Assembly (NCBI GenBank): GCA_947311125.1
Contig: CAMZKI010000216.1
Span: 1 to 5,612 of the forward strand
Direction: 5' to 3'
DNA: 5,612 bases
Origin: an uncultured Chlorobiota bacterium
GTDB taxonomy: Bacteria > Bacteroidota > Bacteroidia > Bacteroidales > JAADGE01
The first letter of the stretch is position 1. Each line of letters starts with the position of its first letter. A model generated the notes under the pieces. The model was given only the letters and a program-made list of their open reading frames with translations. It had not been told where the DNA came from and searched no databases. The position numbers and the translations under genes were made by a program. Below, in pieces: positions 1 through 5,612 of the stretch.

Positions 1-102
1 CAAGCGATGAAGTCATGCAATTCAAATCCGTAAATCTATATCCCAATCCGAACAACGGTAATTTTACTTTGGATATAAGTTTATACGAAAAAGACGATGT
101 GC
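1..102 (+). repeat. Left arm of perfect inverted repeat (foreign copy)
   Basis: Bases 1-102 are the exact reverse complement of 141-242 (position i pairs with 243 minus i), with no mismatch over 102 bases. Because the native minus-strand frame is coherent through 103-242, this arm is the misplaced copy. It reaches the window edge, so 102 bases is a minimum length. The stop codon of the minus frame (64-66) lies inside it and is not the true gene end. Confidence 0.97.
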
Positions 103-179
103 TTGTTGCATTTGTCCGAGAATGTCGTAAACTTCAATTTGCACATCGTCTTTTTCGTATAAACTTATATCCAAAGTAA
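3..179 (+). other. Mirror reading frame carrying a second copy of the sorting-tag start (probable artefact)
   Basis: Read on the plus strand, the left arm encodes SDEVMQFKSVNLYPNPNNG and on to YEKDDV in the native frame. It then crosses the spacer in the wrong orientation (LVAFVRECRKLQF) and ends AHRLFRINLYPK with a stop at 177-179, the same false tail as the minus frame. The frame is open to the left edge, and an internal ATG lies at 15-17. It is the necessary result of the palindrome and should not be annotated as a gene. If the palindrome is real and extends leftwards, it would be the end of a convergent copy of the gene. Confidence 0.6.
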
Positions 180-3100
180 AATTACCGTTGTTCGGATTGG
201 GATATAGATTTACGGATTTGAATTGCATGACTTCATCGCTTGTATATTCCGGTTTTGTTTGTATGCCTTTATTCGGGCTGCCTGTTATTGTAATTTGCTT
301 TTCGATATAATCGGAACATGTGCCGAGATATGCCGTTAACCCTACTGTGTGAATGCCGTTTTGTGTAGGAACAAGTTGTATGTTTTCTTCACTTTGTGTG
401 AGTATCCATAATTCGCTCGGTATATCCCATGAAACTGAATCGGGTGCTTCCCAAGATATTTCTACAAGAACAACTGTATCAGCAATTTCTGCTTCGCTTT
501 GCATAAGAAAATTTGCTTGTAAGAAGTTGTCGCTGAAGTTTAATGTAAACTCATCTTGTGCAACACATCCTATCGGCGAATAAACTGTGATGTTGTAATT
601 TCCTGCTTCGTTTATTGTAACGGTTTGTTCATTACTCAAAAAATTGTTATCGAAAGTCCAAACATAAGTGCTTCCCGAATTGCCGGCATCTAATGTGATG
701 CTTTGTCCTTGACAAAGTGTTGCTTGGTTTTCGTCCAAAATTAAAATTTGTTCGGGATTATCTAAATTTGCTGTTCCGGAATAGCTGCAATTATGTGCAT
801 CGGTAACATTCAGAATATATGCATCGGCACATAAACTGCCTACATAATTTGTTGTCGGGTTACCGTTTATGTTTTGCCACTCTAATATATAAGGTGTAGT
901 TCCGCCCGAAAGATTTGCGGTGATGCTTCCGTTGCAAGCGTCAAAACAAGTGGGGCTGTTTGTGTTGAAGGAGAAACTTAATTCAGCAGGAGATTCAATG
1001 ATAAATGCTTCTGTTACGGAGCAATCGTTTTCATCGTTTACTTCAACTGAATAATTTCCCGGTTCAAGATTATTGATACTCATCACATCTATTTGTCCAG
1101 TATTCCATTCAATTGTATATGAGCCTGATGCCGTAATATTTAAAATTGTTGCCGAACCTTCAGCTGTATTATAACAAGAGGCATCGGTAGTAATGATACT
1201 TTCGATTTCCGGACCGTTTGAATTGTAAACAGTTTCTTGTGCAGATGCCGTACATGAATTTGCATCTGTTATGATTACGGTATATAAACCGGCTTCAAGG
1301 TTTTCGGCTGTTGCATCGTATTGCCCGATATGTTCTTCGTTTAAATACCAATCATAAATGTAAGGTGTCGTTCCGCCGTTAACATCTGCTGTTGCCGAAC
1401 CGTCTGACTGACCGCATGTTGTGTTTTGAACATCTGTTATATTAACTGTTAATTCTTCAGGTTCTAAAACCGAAATGTTTTCAGAACTAATAATATTGTA
1501 ATAATCCTTAACATATGCAGTGTATGTACCGATTGAGAACCCATCAAATGTATTTGTCTCAAGATAATTGACACCATCTGTCGAAAAAGTATAAGGTTCT
1601 GTTCCGCCTGTTGCATTTATTGTAATTGTTCCGTCATTACCACCGAAACAACTGATATATTCAGATGTTGCTTGAATCTGTAATTCTTCGGCTTCGGTGA
1701 TAACTGTATTGAGATATACCTCTGTATCGTATTCATCTATTACATAAAAACGATAATCTCCGGCTTCTAAACCATTAAATTCCGGAACAGCAGAATAAAT
1801 GCCGTTCTCGCCGTTTTTATAATTGTATTGTCCCCATCCGCCGTTTGCAGCTAATGTAACAGAACCGTCTGCTCCGCCGGGTGTTGAAACATTGTGCAAT
1901 TGCTCAACATAAAGTTCTAATGCTTGTCCGGGTTCGTAGATAGTAATAGAGTCTATTAAACCCGTTGTTGAAAAACCATCAGGACATCCATTGTCATCCC
2001 AAACTTCTACACTGTAATCGTCGGCAGGCATGTTTTCAATAAAACTGACATCTTCCGCAATAATTTCATCATTTGAATTTCGCCATTTATAATGAGGATA
2101 TGTTCCTGTTCCGCCTAAGGGATTTGCAATTGCCGAACCGTTTGAACCGCCTTGTGCCGATACGTTTTGGCTTGTTGTGCTGACAATCATTTCATCCGGT
2201 TCAGTAATATCGAAAGTTGCCGCATCAGAAATACAGTCATTATCATCCATGATAAAATAGTTATGTGTACCTAAGCCGACATCTTCAAAAGTTGCTTGCT
2301 CGGTATCAGGAATAAATATTGAATCTCCATAAGATGTTTTGATATAGAAATCGTAGAAATTCGGATTGTTTGTTGTTCCGCCTGTTGCATTGCTTATTGT
2401 TAATATTCCAAAAGAATCACCGTAACAATCGGGGTTTGTTGTTTCTTTTGTTCCGAGAAGCGGGTCGGGAGCATCTACTAAAATTGTTGTACTTGTTTCT
2501 ATGCAGTTATTTTCATCTTCTGCAATTACTGAATATGTAGCTTCTCCTAATCCTTCAAAAATTGAAATATTACTTGTGTTGTTATTATATAAGGTGTCAA
2601 TAAATTCAGAAGTTGTGTTATTTTTTAAATAATAATTATAATTATTTGAACCTCCTGACCATCTGATATTCAAATTACCGTCTGTTGAATTGCTGCAAAG
2701 TGTCGAATCAGTACTGAAGTCTTGAACAAGCATCTCATTGGGTTGTGTAACTGAAAAAACATTAAGAGAATTTAAAATGCATCCGTTTCCGTCCGTAATA
2801 TTTAAGCTGTAATCTGTATTTGCAACTATATCAAAATATTTTGAAGTTTCTCCGGGATTAATCAGACCGGAAATTGAATTTAATTCGACATTATAATGTC
2901 CGCCGAGACTTGCACCGTATCCTCCGAAAGGTGTTATTTTAACGGAATCTGTCATGCTGAAGCATCGAATTGCATGATTTCCCACATAAGTATTTGTTGT
3001 ATCGTAAGTGAAAGTAATTGCTTCGGGTTCAATCAAATTAACAGACCCTGTTTCCGAAATACAATCGTTTAAATCTTTAACATAATAACTGTATGTCCCT

Positions 3101-5612
3101 GCAGGTTTATCGGTAACGATATTATTCGTTTCAATTCCGTCAAGAAAATAGGTGTACGGTGTGGGCAAAGATTCTGTTCCGCCGCTTCCGTTTAAGGTAA
3201 ATCCACCGTTTGAATCACCTTTACATTTAATCTCAAAAGTTCCGTACTTTATTGTGTCGACAGCAATAACAGATAATAACTGAGGTTCGGTTACGGTTAT
3301 TGTTGAAAGATTTGATAAACATTCATTGGCATCTTTAATTATTAAATTATAGGGATTTGCACTTTGGTTCGGAAATACGGAATCGGTTTGAAAATTTGTT
3401 CCTCCGTCAATTGAGTATTCAAAAACACTGTCAATCGTTGTTCCGCTTGTTGCATCCGGATTTATTGTTATTATTCCGTCTGAATCTCCGTTGCAATTAA
3501 CTCCGAAACCGTTATATAACTCTGTTTCTGAAGATGTTATTGCGGGTAGTGATGTGGGTTGAATAAGTTCTATTGTTGTGCTGTCAATACAATTATTTGC
3601 ATCTTTTATAAAAATGTATTTTGTTCCGTAATTTGTAGTCAGCACATTTGAAGTTTGCATATCTGTTGTATCATTGAAATCATACTGATAACCGGATACA
3701 CCTCCTATTGCATTAACTAAAACAGAATCTTGTAATCCTGTACATCTGATATTGAATGTATTATAATCATTTAGAGTAACATTATTTATAATGAGCGTAT
3801 CCGGTTCAGTTAATGTTACTGTTACAGAATCTAAGCAAAAAATCTCAGTTAAATCATAACTTGTATCAGTAATATAAAATTTATGGGTACCTGCCGGTAA
3901 ATCATTAAAGATATTGTCATCAAGTACATTAAAAGTTGTTGAATTTTCATGGCTGTAATAATAGCCACCGTTTCCGCCTGCTGCAAATAATGTCACCTCT
4001 CCTGTTTCATTTCCATGGCAATCTATGGCAAAGCCGTTGCCGTAATGATCGTATATTGCCGTTGAACTTATTTTTAGTGTGTCGGTCGGTTCGGTAATGA
4101 TAACACTACTGTCACCAACTGTAAAGTTTTCGTATTTTACTTTACAGCCTTTTGTATCCGTTAGTTGAAGTTTGTATGTTCCTGCTTTGAGTGTATCAAT
4201 AGTCAAGAATTCATTAACATACAGAGAATCCTCTTTTATTATCAATTCTGTTTCATTTTTAAATACATCGTAGTTGTAGAAATCTCCTTGAATTGTATTT
4301 TTAGGATTTCCGCCGATTGCCGAAAGTGTGAATTTGCCGGTATTTGCTCCTTTACATAATACGCTGTCAATTTGAGAAATTTGCAGTTGTAAAGAGTCAG
4401 GTTGGGTAATCTGAATATTTGAAATAATATTTAATTCTGTTCCGTTTATATGACAGTTGTTTGTGTCAGTTACTTGAATATAATATGTATCAACGGGTAA
4501 ATCAGAAAAAGTATAGGTGTAAGGGGCAGTATTTAAGATAGTTGATTTTGTAACAGAATCTGCATTAATGGATAAGTCTATTTCATAATACGGATTACCT
4601 CCTGTGAGTGAAATTGTAATTGAACCTAAATCTCCGTTGCAATTTACTTTGAAATCATTTATAGTATCACCGAGTATTGTTTTTTCGGGGATGGTAATTT
4701 CTGTAAAGGTAAATCCGTTACTTAAGCCTGTGTTTGCTTCTTCGTTTATATAAAAATTTTCTAATAAAATACAATAAGTGCCTGCTGTTAATAAATTTGT
4801 ACCGCCAGATTGATTAGGGCCGTGCCAAAAATAAGAAGTGTCTATTGTTAGAGGGAAGCTTGTTTCCTGTTCTATAAAATGATAGTTATTTCTGGTTTCT
4901 TTAAAAGTAATAGGAATAAAATCATTCCAATTTTCAGGCTCAATTTGTATAATACCTTCAGGACACGCTCCCTTTGAAACAGCAATTTTATATTTACTGA
5001 CAGCCCCACCTCCTATTGCTCCTTCAATATCATTTATTATAAGTTCACCGTTTCCTTCGCCTTTACAAGATGGTTTTGTATATGATGTATTAGTGATTCT
5101 CGGTCTGCGAGGGTAAACCCATATTGAATTAGCATTTGTACCACAACTGTATAAATTATTTGTATGAGCATCAACCGTAAAAGTTATCTTTTGTTCTGAA
5201 GTGATATTCAGACCTTCAAGAACAAATGCATCTTTTTGGCAGGTTTCAAAAGCTTTATCAAGAGGTGGCGGCTCCGAAGAACCATCACAAATGAAGTTGT
5301 TAAAATCGGTAACTTCCCATAAATAAGTGTCAGCATTTGAACTTCCTCCAATAATAACTATTGTATCATTTTCATTAAAAATTGTTTCTTGTATAGCAGA
5401 GTTTTTTAGACGAAATGATATATCTGACGGATTTCTTGGTCGGTATGTATAGTTAAAATAAAACATACAATTATCATCAGAAAAAGTAGCAGTATGTTCA
5501 CCCGGTGCTGTATTGTTTACATATATAGTCCCTGTTCCGCTGTATGTGTGTATCCCACATGTTATACTCGTTGTGTAAGAATAACTGACATTTAAAGACG
5601 TTTTTGCTGTAG
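64..5612 (-). CDS. Giant SprB-repeat surface protein with T9SS type A sorting domain, partial at both ends
   Basis: The frame encodes at least 1848 residues. From the ATG at 5464-5466 (residue 1 in all numbering here) to the stop at 64-66 it has 1800 codons. No stop occurs in the 48 codons between that ATG and the right edge. The ATG is therefore probably internal: what follows it (MFYFNYTYRP) is not a signal peptide, and the residues before it are beta-rich protein of the same style. Domain order is an Ig/PKD-like region (about 21-118), some 16 SprB-like repeats (134-1571), an Ig-like domain (1580-1646), a PKD-like domain (1650-1728) and an incomplete T9SS tag (1751-1788). Residues 1789-1800 come from an inverted copy and are not native. 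Proteins of this build are exported through the Sec system and then T9SS, and displayed on or released from the Bacteroidota cell surface. Many are adhesins, but a specific role is not shown here. No catalytic domain or membrane segment is visible. Confidence 0.93.
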   Translation of the reverse strand, partial: TAKTSLNVSYSYTTSITCGIHTYSGTGTIYVNNTAPGEHTATFSDDNCMFYFNYTYRPRNPSDISFRLKNSAIQETIFNENDTIVIIGGSSNADTYLWEVTDFNNFICDGSSEPPPLDKAFETCQKDAFVLEGLNITSEQKITFTVDAHTNNLYSCGTNANSIWVYPRRPRITNTSYTKPSCKGEGNGELIINDIEGAIGGGAVSKYKIAVSKGACPEGIIQIEPENWNDFIPITFKETRNNYHFIEQETSFPLTIDTSYFWHGPNQSGGTNLLTAGTYCILLENFYINEEANTGLSNGFTFTEITIPEKTILGDTINDFKVNCNGDLGSITISLTGGNPYYEIDLSINADSVTKSTILNTAPYTYTFSDLPVDTYYIQVTDTNNCHINGTELNIISNIQITQPDSLQLQISQIDSVLCKGANTGKFTLSAIGGNPKNTIQGDFYNYDVFKNETELIIKEDSLYVNEFLTIDTLKAGTYKLQLTDTKGCKVKYENFTVGDSSVIITEPTDTLKISSTAIYDHYGNGFAIDCHGNETGEVTLFAAGGNGGYYYSHENSTTFNVLDDNIFNDLPAGTHKFYITDTSYDLTEIFCLDSVTVTLTEPDTLIINNVTLNDYNTFNIRCTGLQDSVLVNAIGGVSGYQYDFNDTTDMQTSNVLTTNYGTKYIFIKDANNCIDSTTIELIQPTSLPAITSSETELYNGFGVNCNGDSDGIITINPDATSGTTIDSVFEYSIDGGTNFQTDSVFPNQSANPYNLIIKDANECLSNLSTITVTEPQLLSVIAVDTIKYGTFEIKCKGDSNGGFTLNGSGGTESLPTPYTYFLDGIETNNIVTDKPAGTYSYYVKDLNDCISETGSVNLIEPEAITFTYDTTNTYVGNHAIRCFSMTDSVKITPFGGYGASLGGHYNVELNSISGLINPGETSKYFDIVANTDYSLNITDGNGCILNSLNVFSVTQPNEMLVQDFSTDSTLCSNSTDGNLNIRWSGGSNNYNYYLKNNTTSEFIDTLYNNNTSNISIFEGLGEATYSVIAEDENNCIETSTTILVDAPDPLLGTKETTNPDCYGDSFGILTISNATGGTTNNPNFYDFYIKTSYGDSIFIPDTEQATFEDVGLGTHNYFIMDDNDCISDAATFDITEPDEMIVSTTSQNVSAQGGSNGSAIANPLGGTGTYPHYKWRNSNDEIIAEDVSFIENMPADDYSVEVWDDNGCPDGFSTTGLIDSITIYEPGQALELYVEQLHNVSTPGGADGSVTLAANGGWGQYNYKNGENGIYSAVPEFNGLEAGDYRFYVIDEYDTEVYLNTVITEAEELQIQATSEYISCFGGNDGTITINATGGTEPYTFSTDGVNYLETNTFDGFSIGTYTAYVKDYYNIISSENISVLEPEELTVNITDVQNTTCGQSDGSATADVNGGTTPYIYDWYLNEEHIGQYDATAENLEAGLYTVIITDANSCTASAQETVYNSNGPEIESIITTDASCYNTAEGSATILNITASGSYTIEWNTGQIDVMSINNLEPGNYSVEVNDENDCSVTEAFIIESPAELSFSFNTNSPTCFDACNGSITANLSGGTTPYILEWQNINGNPTTNYVGSLCADAYILNVTDAHNCSYSGTANLDNPEQILILDENQATLCQGQSITLDAGNSGSTYVWTFDNNFLSNEQTVTINEAGNYNITVYSPIGCVAQDEFTLNFSDNFLQANFLMQSEAEIADTVVLVEISWEAPDSVSWDIPSELWILTQSEENIQLVPTQNGIHTVGLTAYLGTCSDYIEKQITITGSPNKGIQTKPEYTSDEVMQFKSVNLYPNPNNGNFTLDISLYEKDDVQIEVYDILGQMQQAHRLFRINLYPK
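103..140 (-). other. 38-base spacer between the inverted arms
   Basis: The spacer reads in frame on the minus strand as QIEVYDILGQMQQ (in part), the expected continuation of a type A sorting domain. It is therefore native sequence in its native orientation. The break to non-native sequence is at 102/103. Confidence 0.85.
103..216 (-). other. T9SS type A C-terminal sorting domain, C-terminal half missing (residues 1751-1788)
   Basis: SVNLYPNPNNGNFTLDI at 1751-1767 is the hallmark 'Y-P-N-P-x-x-G-x-F-x-L' start of type A tags, followed by VQIEVYDILGQMQQ at 1775-1788, the usual second conserved block ('V-x-I-x-V-Y-D-x-x-G-x'). Type A tags generally run about 70 or more residues and end with a 'G-x-Y-x-V-x-I ... 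K-x-x-x-x' block. That block is absent, because the frame passes into the inverted copy exactly at base 102/103 and gains the unrelated tail AHRLFRINLYPK. As displayed, the tag would probably not work in secretion. In the intact genome it is presumably complete. Confidence 0.88.
141..242 (-). repeat. Right arm of perfect inverted repeat (native copy)
   Basis: This arm is the native coding sequence for about residues 1742-1775, from the linker through the NLYPNPNNG motif to EKDDV. Its identity to the reverse complement of 1-102 is complete. Confidence 0.97.
283..519 (-). other. PKD-like domain before the sorting tag (residues 1650-1728)
   Basis: The segment contains ANFLMQSEAEIADTVVLVEI, SWEAPDSVSWDIP, and HTVGLTAYLGTCSDYIEKQI with TITG at the end. 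The opening 'A-x-F-x-x' and 'V-x-W-x-x-P', followed by a 'G-x-x-x-V-x-L-x-A' strand and a 'C-x-x-x-x-x-K-x-I-x-I' end strand, are typical of PKD-like modules that precede T9SS tags in gliding and adhesin proteins. A flexible linker (SPNKGIQTKPEYTSDEV) joins it to the sorting domain. Confidence 0.6.
529..729 (-). other. Ig/PKD-like domain after the repeat array (residues 1580-1646)
   Basis: The segment starts with TLCQGQSITLDAGNSGSTYV and runs through VWTFDNN, TVTINEAGNYNITVYSPIGC (1615-1634) and DEFTLNF. The order 'C-x-G-x-x-x-x-L-D-A-G ... Y-x-W ... G-x-Y-x-V-x-V ... G-C' is the familiar Ig-like or PKD-like module of Bacteroidota surface proteins, commonly found just before the C-terminal sorting tag. 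C1584 and C1634 bracket it and could pair. It probably serves as a spacer or structural module between the array and the C-terminal end. Confidence 0.7.
754..5067 (-). repeat. Array of about 16 SprB-like protein repeats (residues 134-1571)
   Basis: Each unit starts near 'C-x-G-x-x-x-G', continues through 'x-I-x-x-x-x-G-G-x-x-x-Y-x-Y', then 'L-x-A-G-T-Y-x-x-x-V-x-D-x-N-x-C', and closes with 'x-T-E-P' or a variant. Entry positions are C134, C276, C371, C483, C575, C658, C748, C835, C924, C1014, A1104, T1195, C1273, C1351, C1431 and C1507. Closing prolines lie at 260, 356, 460, 555, 637, 728, 814, 909, 1000, 1090, 1179, (EA at 1258-1259), 1336, 1419, 1493 and 1571. The pattern matches the SprB repeat named after the Flavobacterium johnsoniae gliding adhesin. 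The first unit is unusually long (142 residues to the next entry cysteine) and has extra cysteines at 168 and 232. The units are well diverged, so the repeat is a protein-level one rather than a DNA tandem repeat. Unit boundaries were set by eye and may shift by a few residues. Confidence 0.88.
1690..2196 (-). repeat. Variant pair of SprB-like units lacking the entry cysteine (residues 1091-1259)
   Basis: Units 11 and 12 replace the 'C-x-G' entry by a shared motif, NVSAQGGSNGS at 1101-1111 and NVSTPGGADGS at 1192-1202, putting Ala1104 and Thr1195 where the cysteine normally sits. Unit 11 keeps the downstream cysteine (C1161 in WDDNGC). Unit 12 has none: its 'D-x-N-x-C' equivalent reads DEYDT with Thr1248 in the Cys position. 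Its closing linker is ITEAE instead of 'T-E-P'. The shared NVS..GG motif suggests the two units derive from one another or from a common subfamily. Confidence 0.75.
5113..5610 (-). other. N-terminal visible region: Ig/PKD-like beta domain upstream of the repeat array
   Basis: This covers the 48 open codons upstream of the first ATG plus residues 1-118. Upstream of the ATG the translation includes CGIHTYSGTGTIYVNNTAPG and then HTATFSDDNC, short alternating strands typical of adhesin beta-sandwich modules. Residues 31-118 contain NENDTIVIIGG, then DTYLWEV, and end in ITFTVDAHTNNLYSC and IWVYP. That pattern resembles the Ig-like or PKD-like domains that often precede SprB repeats ('C-x-G-x-x-V-x-L ... 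Y-x-W ... Y-T-V-x-V-x-x-x-x-G-C'). Cysteines at 60, 76 and 108 may form disulphides. The domain family is inferred by eye and could be a divergent beta-sandwich of another type. Confidence 0.5.

Noticed and set aside
64..179. Intrinsic terminator formed by the long hairpin
   Set aside because: The stem is coding sequence of the sorting domain and is far longer than a terminator stem. It has no GC-rich core followed by a U-tract in the right place.
1..242. Phase-variable invertible element formed by the inverted repeats
   Set aside because: Inverting the 38-base spacer would not produce a sensible alternative C-terminus: read the other way it gives LVAFVRECRKLQF. The arms lie within coding sequence, and no recombinase is visible.
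353..583. Plus-strand frame of 76 codons
   Set aside because: It lies wholly antisense to the well-supported Ig/PKD-like coding region and has no recognisable domain. It looks like a shadow frame.
4165..4359. Plus-strand frame of 64 codons rich in Cys, Phe and Ile
   Set aside because: It is antisense to a clear SprB-like unit, and its composition follows from reading that unit backwards. It could pass for a small membrane protein but has no independent support.
754..5067. CRISPR array or DNA-level tandem repeats within the periodic region
   Set aside because: The periodicity exists in the protein. At the DNA level only short shared words such as codons for Gly-Gly-Thr recur, with no constant repeat and spacer lengths.

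Overview
The window is almost entirely one very long reading frame on the minus strand. It encodes part of a giant, repetitive surface protein of the SprB-repeat type, carrying the start of a type A sorting domain for the type IX secretion system (T9SS). SprB-type repeats combined with a NLYPNPNNG tag, plus AT-rich coding sequence, point to a member of the Bacteroidota. Nothing here allows a genus or species call.

Right to left, in the direction of transcription: the frame is already open at the right edge (5612), so the true N-terminus and signal peptide lie outside the window. The first visible part (about 5113-5610) is a beta-rich, Ig/PKD-like stretch. About 16 consecutive SprB-like units follow (754-5067). 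Each normally has a cysteine-glycine entry motif, a Gly-Gly turn, an 'AGTY' strand, a 'D-x-N-x-C' strand and a closing 'T-E-P' linker. Two Ig/PKD-like domains follow (529-729 and 283-519), then the beginning of the T9SS sorting domain (103-216).

The left end is abnormal. Bases 1-102 are a perfect reverse complement of bases 141-242, separated by a 38-base spacer. The reading frame runs through the sorting domain into this mirror copy and stops at 64-66 after 12 nonsense residues, so the second half of the sorting domain is missing. The arm reaches base 1, so its full length cannot be seen. The simplest reading is a fold-back chimera or assembly artefact at a contig end. A real inverted duplication disrupting the gene is possible but less likely.

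There is no other gene, RNA gene, CRISPR array, mobile element, promoter or terminator that I can support. Plus-strand frames inside the large gene look like shadows. The window therefore shows one secreted or surface-anchored, adhesin-like protein, incomplete at both ends, with no neighbours to indicate its specific role.
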